Shown one piece after another: positions 34,686 through 45,346 of a DNA stretch of 64,000 nt. Below the pieces are notes generated by a model. That model saw only the letters and a program-made list of their open reading frames with translations. It was not told the origin of the DNA and ran no database searches. The stretch comes from Rhodococcus yunnanensis NBRC 103083 (GTDB taxonomy: Bacteria > Actinomycetota > Actinomycetes > Mycobacteriales > Mycobacteriaceae), in the NCBI RefSeq assembly GCF_001895005.1, contig NZ_BCXH01000002.1, positions 186,001-250,000 of the forward strand, read 5' to 3'. The translations under genes and the position numbers were made by a program. Positions within the stretch are counted from its first letter, which is position 1. Each line of letters opens with the position of its first letter.

Positions 34686-36112
34686 ACGGGGTCCTTTCCG
34701 AACAGGGTCCTGGCAGCTCCGGCCGTCACCACGGATCCGGTGACGACGACGCCTGCACCCGATACTGCCTCGCCGGGATCGGCGACCTCTTCGGCAAGAC
34801 CTATTGCAGTTTCGAGGGCATCGGGAAGCGTCGGTGACACGACGACGCGTTCGTCGCCGAACTTCGCGACCGCGAGATTCGCCAGTTCCTCCACGTCCAT
34901 GGCGCGCGGAGAACCGTTGTGGGTGACGACGATTTCGTCGAACACCGGTTCCAACGCGTCCAACATCTGCCGAACGTCCTTGTCGGCCATCACGCTGACG
35001 ACTCCCACGAGCTTCCGAAAGTCGAACTCGTCGGCGAGAGTGGCTGCCAGAGCGCGTATTCCGTGCGGGTTGTGTGCTGCGTCGAGAAACACCGTCGGTG
35101 CATTGCGAACACGTTCGAGCCGTCCAGGGTTGACGATCGACGCGAACGCCGCGCGCACGATGTCCACATCCAATTGCCGATCGGCGCCCGCACCGAAGAA
35201 TGCTTCGACGGCAGCCAACGCCAGAGACGCGTTGTGCGCCTGATGCTCACCGTGGAGGGGAAGAAAGATATCGGTGTACACACCACCGAGGCCCTGCAAT
35301 TCCAGCTGCTGACCTCCGACGGCCACGCGGCGAGCCAGGATCCGGAACTCCGACCCTTCGCGCGCCACTGCGGCGTCGGCATCGACCGCCGCACGCAGCA
35401 ACACGTCCGCGACCTCGGGCTTCTGCTCCGCCAGGATCGCAACCGTGTCACGAGGAACCAGCCGCTCCCGAGCCTTCTTGATGATGCCCGCCTTCTCGGC
35501 GGCAATGCCTGCAAGATCACTGCCGAGGAACTCGACGTGATCGATGTCGATCGGGGTCACCACCGCCACTTCACCGTCCACGACGTTGGTCGCGTCCCAC
35601 CGGCCCCCGAGGCCTACTTCGACGACAGCGACCTCCACCGGCGCCTCGGCGAACGCAGCGAACGCCATCGCCGTCGTGACCTCGAACTTGCTCATCCGTG
35701 GACCACCCGCTGCCTCGGACTGCGCATCGATCATCTCGATGAACGGAGCGATCTCGTTGTACGTATCGACGTAGAGCCGCGGCGATATCGGCTTACCGTC
35801 GATGCTGATTCGCTCGGTCGCGAGCTGAAGGTGCGGACTCGTGGTTCGACCGGTACGACGGTGAAAATGCGTCAGCAGCGCGTCGATCATCCGTGTCACC
35901 GACGTCTTGCCGTTAGTACCTGCGACGTGAATCGACGGGTACGCATTCTGCGGCGATCCGAGCAGATCCATCAGAGCCGAGATGCGCGCGGTGCTCGGCT
36001 CGATCTTGGTCTCGGGCCACCGTTTGTCGAGCTCGGCCTCCACGAGGGCGAGCTCGGCCATGTCCACTGGACTCGGTGCGGAAGAACGGGGCGACGGATC
36101 GAACTCGGTCAC
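34682..36112 (-). CDS. folC: Folylpolyglutamate synthase/dihydrofolate synthase
   Basis: This Mur-ligase-type enzyme adds glutamate to (dihydro)pteroate/folate. The 476-residue product has the P-loop HVAGTNGKTSVTRMI near residue 65, the omega-loop/Mg region TTSPHLQLATERI, and LDAAHNPHG in the C-terminal domain. The start is GTG, whose first base is the last base of the valS stop (TAGTG). It is translationally coupled to both neighbours. Confidence 0.95.
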   Translation of the reverse strand: MTEFDPSPRSSAPSPVDMAELALVEAELDKRWPETKIEPSTARISALMDLLGSPQNAYPSIHVAGTNGKTSVTRMIDALLTHFHRRTGRTTSPHLQLATERISIDGKPISPRLYVDTYNEIAPFIEMIDAQSEAAGGPRMSKFEVTTAMAFAAFAEAPVEVAVVEVGLGGRWDATNVVDGEVAVVTPIDIDHVEFLGSDLAGIAAEKAGIIKKARERLVPRDTVAILAEQKPEVADVLLRAAVDADAAVAREGSEFRILARRVAVGGQQLELQGLGGVYTDIFLPLHGEHQAHNASLALAAVEAFFGAGADRQLDVDIVRAAFASIVNPGRLERVRNAPTVFLDAAHNPHGIRALAATLADEFDFRKLVGVVSVMADKDVRQMLDALEPVFDEIVVTHNGSPRAMDVEELANLAVAKFGDERVVVSPTLPDALETAIGLAEEVADPGEAVSGAGVVVTGSVVTAGAARTLFGKDPV

Positions 36113-38817
36113 TACTGCCCCATCGTTTCGAGTCGGGCTGCGATCCGCGCGATCTCCTCGGTGGCGATCTGCTGACGACTGCGGATCTTGTCGACGACGG
36201 CGTCCGGTGCCTTGGCGAGGAACGCGTCGTTGCCCAGCTTTCCGGTGGTCTGCGCGAGTTCCTTCTCGGCAGCTGCGAGATCCTTCACCAGACGAGCACG
36301 CTCGGCGACGAGGTCGACGGTTCCCGACGTGTCGAGTTCGACGGTCACCGTGGCGTTGCTCAGCCGCACCTCGACCGAGGCCGTCGCCGTGAAGTCGGCA
36401 TCGGGGTCGGTGAGCTTTGCCAGTGCACGCGTTGCAGGCACCTGCCGGGCGAGATCGGCGGCCTCGATCCCGACGAGCTGTGCCGCGACCTTCTGCGACG
36501 GCTTGAGCCCCTGATCGCTACGGAAGCGCCTGACCTCGGTGATCAGCTTCTGCATATCGGAAATTCGCTGCGCAGCAACAGGATCTGCCGCATCACCGGA
36601 TGCATCCGGCCACGCTGCGACGACGACCGACTCACCGCCGGTCAGCACCTTCCACAAGGTCTCGGTCACGAACGGGATCACCGGATGCAGCAGGCGCAGC
36701 AGCGCATCGAGGACGTTTCCGAGAACAGCGCGTGTGCTCTCGACGTGCGATTCGTCAGCGAGCTGCACCTTCGCGATCTCGAGGTACCAGTCACACACCT
36801 CGTCCCACGCGAAGTGATAGAGCGCCTCGCACGCTTTGCTGAACTCGAAACGCTCGAAGGCCGTATCCACCTCGGCGCGAACATGATCGAGACGATCGAG
36901 GATCCAGCGATCGGCGTCGGTGAGCTCGACGCGGGCGGGAAGTTCGGCCGGTGCAGCGCCGTTCATGAGGGCGAATTTCGTCGCGTTGAAGAGCTTGTTG
37001 GCGAAGTTACGCGAGGACTGCGCGTGATCCTCGCCCACGGACAGGTCAGCACCGGGGTTGGCCCCCCGAGCAAGGGTGAAACGCAACGCGTCGGCGCCGA
37101 ATCGGTCGACCCAGTCGAGTGGGTCGATGCCGTTGCCCTTGGACTTGGACATCTTCTTGCCGAACTGATCTCGGACCAGGCCGTGCAGGAACAGATCCTT
37201 GAACGGAACTTTCCCCGGGGTCTCCCCTGCATTGAGCGACGCATCCGACGAGACGTAGGTACCGAACATCATCATGCGGGCGACCCAGAAGAACAGGATG
37301 TCGTAGCCGGTGACCAGGACGGACGTCGGGTAGAACTTCGCCAGCTCGTCGGTCGCAGCAGGCCAGCCCATCGTCGAGAACGGCCAGAGGCCGGACGAGA
37401 ACCAGGTGTCGAGGACGTCGGGGTCCTGCTCCCAGCCCTCGGGTGCGGTTTCGCCCGGCCCGAGGCAGACGCTTTCGCCGTCAGGGCCGTACCAGATCGG
37501 AATGCGGTGACCCCACCACAATTGACGCGAAATGCACCAGTCGTGCATGTTGTCGACCCACGCGAACCAACGCGGCTCCTGGCTGGCCGGGTGAATTACC
37601 GTGTCGCCGTTGCGCACTGCGTCACCGGCTGCCTTGGCGAGTCCGTCGACCTTGACCCACCACTGCAGCGACAGGCGCGGCTCGATGGACTCGCCGCTGC
37701 GCTCCGAGTGGCCGACACTGTGCAGGTACGGCCGCTTCTCGGCGACGACGCGTCCCTGTGCAGCGAGGGCCTCGCGCACCTTCACCCGCGCATCGAATCG
37801 GTCGAGACCGTCGAATTCGGTTCCGGTGTCGGCGATTGTGCCGGTCTTGTCCATGATCGTGGGCATCGGCAAGTTGTGCCGCAGGCCCATCTCGAAGTCG
37901 TTGGGATCGTGCGCAGGGGTGATCTTGACTGCGCCGGTACCGAACTCGGGGTCGACGTAGTCGTCGGCGATGATCGGGATCTGCCGACCCGTGAACGGAT
38001 GTTCCAGCGTGGTTCCGATCAGATGCTTGTAACGCTCGTCGTCCGGGTGGACAGCCACGGCGGTGTCACCGAGCATGGTCTCGACACGCGTGGTCGCGAC
38101 GACGACGTGCGGTTCGTCGTCCTTCAGCGAGCCGTACCGCAGCGAGACCAGTTCACCTTCGACATCCTCGAACTTGACCTCGATGTCGGAAATCGCGGTC
38201 TGCAGTACCGGGGACCAGTTCACCAGACGCTCGGCCCGGTAGATCAACCCGTCGTCGTACATCCGCTTGAACATGGTCTGCACGGCCTCGGACAGGCCGT
38301 CGTCCATCGTGAATCGCTCACGGTTCCAGTCGACGCCGTCGCCGATCCGGCGCATCTGTCCGAGAATCGTTCCGCCGGACTCGCGCTTCCAGTCCCAGAC
38401 CTTGTCGATGAAGAGTTCACGCCCGAAATCTTCCTTCGTCTTGCCGTCCACTGCGAGTTGCTTCTCGACGACGGACTGCGTCGCGATACCCGCATGATCC
38501 ATGCCGGGCAACCACAGCACCTCGAAGCCGAGCATCCGCTTACGACGACTCAATGCATCCATCAGAGTGTGATCGAGTGCGTGACCCATGTGCAGGCTGC
38601 CCGTGACGTTCGGCGGCGGCAACACGATCGAGTACGGAGGCTTGCCGCTGGACGGGTCGGCCTCGAAGTAACCGGCGTCGACCCAGCCCTGATACAGCTC
38701 GGTCTCTACCTCGCCCGGGTTCCAACTCTTGGGGAGCTGGTCAACTGGGTCACTCCGCAGGCTGCTCTCCTGACGGTCGGCAGGGGTCTCGGGGCGCTCT
38801 GAAGCTGAACTGGTCAC
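36112..38817 (-). CDS. valS: Valyl-tRNA synthetase
   Basis: This class I aminoacyl-tRNA synthetase of 901 residues has [15 protein letters not shown] as the HIGH motif, an editing domain with [12 protein letters not shown], the KMSKS loop in [15 protein letters not shown] and a C-terminal coiled-coil arm ([18 protein letters not shown]). The start is GTG. It heads the valS-folC-DUF4233-ndk unit. A very long open frame on the opposite strand is an artefact of codon bias. Confidence 0.98.
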   Translation of the reverse strand: MTSSASERPETPADRQESSLRSDPVDQLPKSWNPGEVETELYQGWVDAGYFEADPSSGKPPYSIVLPPPNVTGSLHMGHALDHTLMDALSRRKRMLGFEVLWLPGMDHAGIATQSVVEKQLAVDGKTKEDFGRELFIDKVWDWKRESGGTILGQMRRIGDGVDWNRERFTMDDGLSEAVQTMFKRMYDDGLIYRAERLVNWSPVLQTAISDIEVKFEDVEGELVSLRYGSLKDDEPHVVVATTRVETMLGDTAVAVHPDDERYKHLIGTTLEHPFTGRQIPIIADDYVDPEFGTGAVKITPAHDPNDFEMGLRHNLPMPTIMDKTGTIADTGTEFDGLDRFDARVKVREALAAQGRVVAEKRPYLHSVGHSERSGESIEPRLSLQWWVKVDGLAKAAGDAVRNGDTVIHPASQEPRWFAWVDNMHDWCISRQLWWGHRIPIWYGPDGESVCLGPGETAPEGWEQDPDVLDTWFSSGLWPFSTMGWPAATDELAKFYPTSVLVTGYDILFFWVARMMMFGTYVSSDASLNAGETPGKVPFKDLFLHGLVRDQFGKKMSKSKGNGIDPLDWVDRFGADALRFTLARGANPGADLSVGEDHAQSSRNFANKLFNATKFALMNGAAPAELPARVELTDADRWILDRLDHVRAEVDTAFERFEFSKACEALYHFAWDEVCDWYLEIAKVQLADESHVESTRAVLGNVLDALLRLLHPVIPFVTETLWKVLTGGESVVVAAWPDASGDAADPVAAQRISDMQKLITEVRRFRSDQGLKPSQKVAAQLVGIEAADLARQVPATRALAKLTDPDADFTATASVEVRLSNATVTVELDTSGTVDLVAERARLVKDLAAAEKELAQTTGKLGNDAFLAKAPDAVVDKIRSRQQIATEEIARIAARLETMGQ

Positions 38818-38872
38818 CGGTCGATTCTAGTGGTCCGCCGAGCGCGCCCCGACCCGCCCTTTCCTCGGGCGA

Positions 38873-40867
38873 TCAGCCGAGAATCTCCGGCAGCGCGACG
38901 GTCTCACCGAGCACGTGCTCCGCCAGGAATGCGAACACCACCTCGTACCAGATTTTCGCGTGCTGGGGCGTCAGGATCCAGTGGTTCTCGGACGGGAAGT
39001 AGAGCAGCCGGTGATCGGTCTTGCCTTCGTCGTCAGCAGGAAGTCCCGACTCGCTGAGCAGCTCGTACCAGAGCCGCAACCCTTCGCCAATCGGTACGCG
39101 ATAGTCCTTGTCTCCGTGGATGACGAGCATCGGAGTGGTGATGTCCGCGACGTAGAGATGGGGTGAATTCTCCACCGCCATCTCCGGCGTCATCTCGCGC
39201 CCCCAGTAGCACGCGACGTCGGTGGTCGGACCGAACTGGTCGAGTGCCCACAGGCTCGCGTGCGTGACGATGGCCTCGAACCTGTCGGTGTGTCCGGCGA
39301 TCCAGTTGGCCATGTATCCGCCGAACGATCCACCCATGACCGCAGTGCGCGCGGCATCGATCTCGGGACGCTCGGCGGCGGCATCGGTGATCGACATCAG
39401 ATCGGTGAACGGCTCCGCGCCCCACCTACCCCACCCGCGCTGGACGAAGTCCTGGCCGTATCCGGTCGACAGCGCCGGATCGGGCAGCAGGACGGCGTAT
39501 CCCTGCGCGACCATCAGCCACGGATTCCATCGCCACGACCACGTGTTCCAGGATCCGAGCGGTCCCCCGTGCACCCACAGCAGCAGAGGCGCCCGATCGG
39601 CCTCGGACGCGCCGTGCGGCACTGCCAGCCATGCGCGCACTCGGTGGCCGTCGGCGGCGGTCGTCTCGATGTCGGTCAACGTCCCCGGCAGTTCGGGGAG
39701 CGGCCCCGTCAGTCGCAACTGCTGGACGGCACCGCTCACCGGATCGACACGCACCGGATGTGGCGGCTGCAGGTACGACGCCTCCAGCGCGAAGATCGAG
39801 CCGTCCGACCCGACCTGGACATGGGTATAGGCGGAATCGGTGTCAGTGAGCCTGGTCCACGATCGGTCACGAACGACGAAGATCGGCGCCCGCCCGTTCT
39901 CGTCGGCGACCACGAGAACGCCGCTGCCGTCCGGAAGCCATACCGGATCGACCGGCCACAGGTGAAAGTCCGGCGCTGACTCGGCCACCGAACCGTCGGC
40001 GAAAACCAACTGCTGCAGTGTCTTTCGCGGCGCTTGCTCGGGAGTGGTCACCGTTTCGCGGACGAAGACCACGCTCGATCCGTCCGGCGAGATGGCCGGT
40101 GAACCGAGATCTGCATCGACGTCGTCGACCAGGACGGTGCGCTCGCCGGACTGCAGGTCGATGCGGACCAATACCGTTCTCGACATGGCAAGGGCTCCGG
40201 GCACGGTCCATGTCGACACCGAGAAGGATCCATCGGCGCTGATGTCGTACGACGCTTCCTGCAGCGCACTGGCTGCGCCGGGAGTGACACGTCGAACAGC
40301 TGTGCCCGCCGCCCCGGCATACAGATGCGGAGTCGCAGGCCCGAGATCGTGATCCCAGTAGCGGACCGGGTAGCCCGAGTGCAGGATGGCCCCGACCTTG
40401 CCGTCCTTTCGTAAGGCGTGGAGTCTGTCGTCCTCGTCGTCCGTCGAGCCGGATGGATGGACGGACGAGGTTGCGATGAACTGCTCGGATCGAGCGGAGG
40501 TACGGATCCCCGAGAAGCCTGCGGGCCGACCGGCCACGACGGCGGCTTCCCCGCCCGAGGCCGGCAGCGACCAGATCGCGGCCGAGTCGTCGTCCTTCGG
40601 CGATCGACGGAGGAACAACAGATCCCCCGAGGCACCGAACGCCGGTCCGCTCTCCCCCGATGTGCTCCACGTCAACCGACGCGCATCCGAGCTGCCCGAC
40701 AGATCGACCTCCCACAGCGCTCCGACGTACTTGGCGCCATCGGCGTCGGGTTCGGAGATCGTGACCACCACCCGGGACGAATCCTTGGCGACCGCAAGAT
40801 CGGACACACGGGGCGCGGCGACGTACCGCGCAAGGTCGTCGAACATTCCGCCGGCGTGATCTGGCAC
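38873..40867 (-). CDS. S9-family prolyl oligopeptidase-like serine peptidase
   Basis: The 664-residue product has an N-terminal seven-bladed propeller (residues ~10-390, with repeated DG and SPDGSSVVFV-like blades) and a C-terminal alpha/beta-hydrolase domain. The oxyanion/Gly segment is LLLWVHGGPLGSWNTWSWRW. The catalytic Ser is in GGSFGGYMANW. Asp and His follow in VIHGDKDYRVP and SENHWIL. It likely acts as an acylaminoacyl peptidase on short peptides; no signal peptide is seen. GTG 40867 is the long start; ATG 40846 (MFDDLARYVAAPRV) is an alternative. Confidence 0.9.
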   Translation of the reverse strand: MPDHAGGMFDDLARYVAAPRVSDLAVAKDSSRVVVTISEPDADGAKYVGALWEVDLSGSSDARRLTWSTSGESGPAFGASGDLLFLRRSPKDDDSAAIWSLPASGGEAAVVAGRPAGFSGIRTSARSEQFIATSSVHPSGSTDDEDDRLHALRKDGKVGAILHSGYPVRYWDHDLGPATPHLYAGAAGTAVRRVTPGAASALQEASYDISADGSFSVSTWTVPGALAMSRTVLVRIDLQSGERTVLVDDVDADLGSPAISPDGSSVVFVRETVTTPEQAPRKTLQQLVFADGSVAESAPDFHLWPVDPVWLPDGSGVLVVADENGRAPIFVVRDRSWTRLTDTDSAYTHVQVGSDGSIFALEASYLQPPHPVRVDPVSGAVQQLRLTGPLPELPGTLTDIETTAADGHRVRAWLAVPHGASEADRAPLLLWVHGGPLGSWNTWSWRWNPWLMVAQGYAVLLPDPALSTGYGQDFVQRGWGRWGAEPFTDLMSITDAAAERPEIDAARTAVMGGSFGGYMANWIAGHTDRFEAIVTHASLWALDQFGPTTDVACYWGREMTPEMAVENSPHLYVADITTPMLVIHGDKDYRVPIGEGLRLWYELLSESGLPADDEGKTDHRLLYFPSENHWILTPQHAKIWYEVVFAFLAEHVLGETVALPEILG

Positions 40868-40935
40868 AGGTGCGCACTCCTCGATCGATAACTTTTCGGG
40901 CCGAGCCGATGCTACGACGAGGTGGGGCCGAGCAC

Positions 40936-41721
40936 TCAGTTCGGGCCGAGATCCTCCCGCAACTGGGTGAGAGTCCTGGCAAGGATTCGCGACACGTGCA
41001 TCTGCGAGATGCCCATACGTTCGGCGATCTGCGTCTGCGTCATGGATCCGAAGAATCGGAGCACGACGATCTGACGTTCACGCTCGGGCAACTTCTCGAG
41101 CGCCGGGCGGACGGTGAGGTAGCTCTCCATCTTCTCGAGCTCGGGATCGTAGTCGCCGAGGGTGTCCATCAGCGGAAGACGATCCTCGCTGACGACCGAG
41201 TCCACCGACACGGTCTGGTAAGCACTGCGCGCGAGCAGAGCCTGCGACGCTTCCTTGACGTCGATGCCCAGCTCGACCGCGATCTCACTTGCAGTGGGAG
41301 CGCGCCCCAGCTTCTGCGACAACGTACCGACCGCGCCGGAGATCATGGAGTTGAGCTCCTTCATACGACGCGGTACCCGCACCGACCACCCGGCGTCGCG
41401 AAAGTACCGCCGCGCCTCGCCCATGATCGTCGGCACAGCGAAGGACACGAAGTCCGATCCACGTTCGATGTCGAATCGGTCGACGGCGTTGACCAATCCC
41501 AGGCGCGCGACCTGCAACAGATCCTCGTGCGCCTCGCCGCGCCCACCGAATCTACGAGCGATGTGCTCGGCGAGCGGCAAGCATCGGGTGATGATGCGGT
41601 CGCGTAGCACCGCGCGTTGCGGGGAGTCCTTGTCGAGCGCCTGCATCTCCTGGATGAGGGGTACTACTTCTTTGTAATCGTCCGACTGTCGCCGCGCAGT
41701 CTTCTCGTACGGCACTGGCAC
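40936..41721 (-). CDS. sigF: SigF/SigB-type stress sigma factor
   Basis: The 261-residue product has sigma regions 2 (DLLQVARLGLVNAVDRFD), 3 (SELGIDVKEASQALLAR area) and 4 (LPERERQIVVLRFFGSMTQTQIAERMGISQMHVSRIL, in two helices). The missing region 1.1 and the size mark a group 3, SigF/SigB-like factor. Start GTG overlaps the anti-sigma stop as TAGTG; a second GTG two codons on is possible. It is cotranscribed with the rsbW-like gene, whose product should hold it inactive until stress. A SigF-type promoter precedes the pair. Confidence 0.93.
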   Translation of the reverse strand: MPVPYEKTARRQSDDYKEVVPLIQEMQALDKDSPQRAVLRDRIITRCLPLAEHIARRFGGRGEAHEDLLQVARLGLVNAVDRFDIERGSDFVSFAVPTIMGEARRYFRDAGWSVRVPRRMKELNSMISGAVGTLSQKLGRAPTASEIAVELGIDVKEASQALLARSAYQTVSVDSVVSEDRLPLMDTLGDYDPELEKMESYLTVRPALEKLPERERQIVVLRFFGSMTQTQIAERMGISQMHVSRILARTLTQLREDLGPN

Positions 41722-42143
41722 TAGAGGTTGCTCCTCCGCTTGACCACATCGACTGCCACGATATGACCTGCCTCGACGCCGTGTTCGCTCATCGAGATGG
41801 AATCGGTGAGAGTCTGCAGCACGTGCCACCCGAAACTGTCCTGCTTGGGCACCCGGTCGGGCACGAGTGTCGAGGTCGATGCGATTCTCATTCCACCATC
41901 GCTGACGATGAACGAGCACGTCAGCTCTGACCCCCGGACCGCTCCCGCGATCAATTCCGAACACACCTCGTCGACGACGAGTTTGATATCCGCAATGTCG
42001 TCGAGAGTGAAATCGGCCAGCACTGCCAGCGTTTCGGCAACGGCGCGAACGACGGGCAATTGTGCGGCGTCGGCGATCACCCGCAGCTCGACCGGCGCGC
42101 CGGAATTTCGTTCCAGCTCTTCGATCTTGCCGACGCCAGTCAT
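41721..42143 (-). CDS. rsbW: Anti-sigma factor, RsbW/UsfX-type serine kinase-like ATPase
   Basis: The 140-residue GHKL-fold protein binds and inhibits SigF. The N box is in DIKLVVDEVCSELI, where the usual Asn is replaced by Ser-Glu, as in some UsfX-like proteins, and the G box is reduced to DSFGWHVLQ. The ATG at 42143 is favoured by GGGAG five bases upstream; GTG 42149 would have no ribosome site. It overlaps sigF by one base. No anti-anti-sigma gene is adjacent. Confidence 0.88.
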   Translation of the reverse strand: MTGVGKIEELERNSGAPVELRVIADAAQLPVVRAVAETLAVLADFTLDDIADIKLVVDEVCSELIAGAVRGSELTCSFIVSDGGMRIASTSTLVPDRVPKQDSFGWHVLQTLTDSISMSEHGVEAGHIVAVDVVKRRSNL

Positions 42144-42211
42144 CCGCACTCCCTATCAGTAACTCGAAAATCGATCAGGTCCGATGCCGAGCGAAGCCGA
42201 CGAGAAAGAGA

Positions 42212-42237
42212 ATACCCAGGCATCGGAAGTTCAATCC
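42212..42237 (-). promoter_or_regulatory. SigF-type promoter for rsbW-sigF
   Basis: On the minus strand GGATT (42237-42233) is followed after 15 bases by GGGTAT (42217-42212). This fits the SigF/SigB consensus GGWWT/GTTT-N15-17-GGGTAY and would give a leader of about 60 bases before the rsbW ATG. It implies that SigF drives its own operon. Confidence 0.7.
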
Positions 42238-42295
42238 CGCTCGTACGCGAGTCGGCCCGGCGGCGGCGCTCACGAGAGCCTCGATCCCGTAGAAG

Positions 42296-44476
42296 GTGAC
42301 GACGAACGCCAGCACTGGCACGATCACTTCTGTGGACTACACGGCGCAGCTGCGCGATCTTGCCCGGCGATGCGGAGTCTCCACTTCGTACCGTGGATGG
42401 GACCAGGCCGAACACTCGGTGTCCCAGGAGACACTGAGACGAATTCTCGACGCCCGTGGAATCGAGGCGGCAGACCAGGCGCACGTCGCTCGGTCGCTGG
42501 CAGACCTGGACGACGCGCCGTGGCGCAGAATGCTTCCCCCGGTGATCGTCACGGTCGCGGGCGTCAGCACCAGCGTCGAAGCCCATGTGCCACACGGTGA
42601 TCCGATCGAGCTCACCCTGATCACCGAGGACGGCGATCGCGTCGAACTCCCCCAGGCTCAGGTATGGGTGGAGCCGCGGGAGGTCGACGGCGCACTCGTC
42701 GGCCGAGCCACGTTCGAGATCGGATCGCATGTTCCGATCGGGTGGCACACCCTGTCGGCTACCACCACAGCGGCGAGCGGCGAGGTCACGAAGTCCCAGT
42801 GCCCCGTGGCGGTGACTCCTGCGCGATCCTCCGCCAACGATGCCGTCACCGATCGACAACGTTCCGGCCTGCTGACGCAGCTGTATTCGCTGCGGTCGAA
42901 CCGGTCGTGGGGTGTCGGCGACTACTCCGACCTCGCCGACCTGGCCTCGATCGCCGGGGAGAAGCACGGCTTCGACTACGTACTGGTCAATCCGTTGCAC
43001 GCCAACCGTCCGGCACCGCCGGTGGAGGCTTCGCCGTACCTGCCGACAACCAGGCGGTTCTTCGACCCGATGTACATCCGCGTCGAGGACATCGAGGAGA
43101 CGGCCTACCTTCCGCACGATCAGTACACCAAGGTTCGGCGATCGGCGGCGCACTTCGCCAAGGCAAACAAGCGAACCAAGCGGATCGAGCGAGACGCGTC
43201 ATTCAGGGCGAAACTCGAGGCATTGAAGCGCGTGCATCGCGTCGAGCGGTCGGCGGCACGAGAAGCGGAGTTCCAGGCCTTCTGCACCCGCGAGGGATCG
43301 GGACTCGACGACTTCGCACTGTGGTGTGCGCTGGCCGAGAAGCATGCACCGACGAGCGAAATCTGGCTCGACCTGGCCTCGCATCCCGACACCGATCATG
43401 TCACCGCGTTGCGTGCGAAACTGGCCGTGCGCATCCACTTCCACAAGTGGTTGCAGTGGATCTGCGACGAGCAGCTCGCCCGCGCGCAACGAGTGGCGCG
43501 GCAGTCCGGAATGGACATAGGGATCATGCACGATCTCGCGGTCGGTGTGCATCGGTCCGGTGCGGATGCCTGGACGCTGGGTGATGCACTGACGTCGGGA
43601 GTCACCGTCGGGGCACCGCCGGACAATTTCAATCAGCAGGGCCAGAACTGGAATCAGCCACCGTGGAACCCGGATCGGCTACGCGAGTTGGGATATGCGC
43701 CGTACCGGGACATGCTGCGCACTGTCCTGCGGCATGCGGGCGGCGTGCGCGTCGACCACATCCTGGGGTTGTTTCGCCTGTGGTGGATTCCCGAGGGCTC
43801 GACATCGGCCGCGGACGGCGCCTACGTGACGTACGACCACGAGGCGCTCATCGGCATTCTCGTACTGGAGGCAGAACGTGCAGGTGCGGTCGTCGTCGGG
43901 GAAGACCTGGGGGTGTTCGAGCCGCATGTCCAGGAGTATCTCGGCAGCCGAGGACTGTTCGGTACCTCGATCCTGTGGTTCGAGAACGACGGAGACAGCC
44001 CGATCGCTCCGGAGGACTACCGCCGGCTGTGCCTGACATCGGTCACGACACACGATCTGCCGCCGACGGCCGGATATCTCCGCGGTGAACACATCGCGCT
44101 TCGTTCGAGATTGGGTCTGCTCGAACGTGATCTCGACGAAGAGATCGCCCGCGATGCCGCGGGCCGCGACGCGGTTCTCGACCTGGCGCGCGCACGCAAT
44201 CTGCTCGCGGACGACGCGTCGGAGCAACAGACGATCGAGGCGCTGCATCGGTTGATTCAGCGCAGTCCGTCGGTGCTGCTGGGCATCGCGCTGGTCGATG
44301 CCGTCGGCGAGAATCGCATCCAGAATCAGCCGGGCACCGACGAAACGCAGTACGAGAACTGGCGTATCCCGCTCGCCGACGACAACAAGAAGGCGGTGTG
44401 GGTGGACGATCTCGTCGACCATCCGCGGTTGGTTTCGCTCGTGAAGGCCCTGCGTGCGGCTGCACCTCCCGAGTAG
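42296..44476 (+). CDS. malQ: 4-alpha-glucanotransferase (amylomaltase)
   Basis: MalQ disproportionates maltooligosaccharides (GH77) in glycogen and maltose turnover. The 726-residue product has the actinobacterial N-terminal beta domain (residues ~1-170) before the TIM barrel. Barrel segments include LRSNRSWGVGDYSDL, IMHDLAVGVHRSGAD (nucleophile Asp), the acid Glu in VVGEDLGVF and VTTHDLPPTAGY. The start is GTG; the region upstream holds the divergent SigF promoter. It precedes fdhD by 15 bases but the two are functionally unrelated. Confidence 0.95.
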   Translation: MTTNASTGTITSVDYTAQLRDLARRCGVSTSYRGWDQAEHSVSQETLRRILDARGIEAADQAHVARSLADLDDAPWRRMLPPVIVTVAGVSTSVEAHVPHGDPIELTLITEDGDRVELPQAQVWVEPREVDGALVGRATFEIGSHVPIGWHTLSATTTAASGEVTKSQCPVAVTPARSSANDAVTDRQRSGLLTQLYSLRSNRSWGVGDYSDLADLASIAGEKHGFDYVLVNPLHANRPAPPVEASPYLPTTRRFFDPMYIRVEDIEETAYLPHDQYTKVRRSAAHFAKANKRTKRIERDASFRAKLEALKRVHRVERSAAREAEFQAFCTREGSGLDDFALWCALAEKHAPTSEIWLDLASHPDTDHVTALRAKLAVRIHFHKWLQWICDEQLARAQRVARQSGMDIGIMHDLAVGVHRSGADAWTLGDALTSGVTVGAPPDNFNQQGQNWNQPPWNPDRLRELGYAPYRDMLRTVLRHAGGVRVDHILGLFRLWWIPEGSTSAADGAYVTYDHEALIGILVLEAERAGAVVVGEDLGVFEPHVQEYLGSRGLFGTSILWFENDGDSPIAPEDYRRLCLTSVTTHDLPPTAGYLRGEHIALRSRLGLLERDLDEEIARDAAGRDAVLDLARARNLLADDASEQQTIEALHRLIQRSPSVLLGIALVDAVGENRIQNQPGTDETQYENWRIPLADDNKKAVWVDDLVDHPRLVSLVKALRAAAPPE

Positions 44477-44491
44477 CCGCATAATCGAGAG

Positions 44492-45316
44492 ATGGGACGA
44501 ATAACGACTAGGCGGCCGGTTGTACGGGTGCGCGGGGTGCACTCGAGCACTCGGCCGGACACTCTTGTCGTCGAGGAGCCGCTGGAGATTCGAGTCGGCG
44601 GATCGGCCCTTGCGGTGACGATGCGTACCCCGGGGCACGATGTCGAACTCGCGCACGGGTTTCTGCTCACCGAGGGGGTCATCGACAGTCGTGAGGACAT
44701 CGCTGTCGCGCGGTACTGCGACGGCGTCGACGACGCCGGGCAGAACACCTACAACGTCCTCGACATCACGTTGGCCGAGGGCGTCGCTCCGCCGCAGCCC
44801 GGTGTGGAGCGCAACTTCTACACGACGTCGTCGTGCGGAGTGTGCGGCAAGGGTTCGCTGGACGCGGTTCGGTTGAAGACGCGGCACTCCCCCGCCGGCG
44901 ACGACGTCCGCATCAAGTCGTCGGTGCTGGTGTCCCTGCCGGACACCCTCCGCGAATCACAGAAGGTGTTCGACTCGACGGGAGGCCTCCATGCCGCCGC
45001 GTTGTTCGACCGCGACGGCCGGATGCTGGTTCTCCGCGAGGACATCGGTCGGCACAACGCCGTGGACAAGGTGGTCGGCTGGGCTACGGGTGATGGCCGG
45101 GTTCCGCTGCGGGGAACGGTGTTGATGGTCAGCGGACGAGCATCGTTCGAGCTCGCGCAGAAGGCGGTGATGGCCGGCATTCCCGTGCTCGCTGCGGTCT
45201 CGGCACCGTCCTCGCTCGCGGTGGATCTCGCGGAGGAATCCGGTCTGACGGTCGTCGGGTTCCTCCGCGGCGAGAACATGAATCTCTACTCGCACACCGA
45301 TCGAATCGAGCGCTGA
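44492..45316 (+). CDS. fdhD: Formate dehydrogenase accessory sulfurtransferase
   Basis: FdhD passes sulfur to the molybdenum cofactor of formate dehydrogenases. The 274-residue product has the active-site loop [15 protein letters not shown] with the CxxC pair, and the conserved [15 protein letters not shown] and [12 protein letters not shown] segments. The ATG start is used. No formate dehydrogenase genes are in this window, so its client lies elsewhere. Confidence 0.96.
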   Translation: MGRITTRRPVVRVRGVHSSTRPDTLVVEEPLEIRVGGSALAVTMRTPGHDVELAHGFLLTEGVIDSREDIAVARYCDGVDDAGQNTYNVLDITLAEGVAPPQPGVERNFYTTSSCGVCGKGSLDAVRLKTRHSPAGDDVRIKSSVLVSLPDTLRESQKVFDSTGGLHAAALFDRDGRMLVLREDIGRHNAVDKVVGWATGDGRVPLRGTVLMVSGRASFELAQKAVMAGIPVLAAVSAPSSLAVDLAEESGLTVVGFLRGENMNLYSHTDRIER

Positions 45317-45346
45317 GCTGCTTCTTCGCGGACTTGTCGGCGTCGG

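Noticed and set aside
36076-38802. 908-codon open frame on the plus strand opposite valS
   Set aside because: It lies entirely over ValS, whose motifs are unmistakable; the antisense translation shows no family features.
42140-43153. 337-codon minus-strand frame across the rsbW-malQ gap and malQ
   Set aside because: It is antisense to MalQ and crosses the SigF-type promoter; no protein family was recognised.
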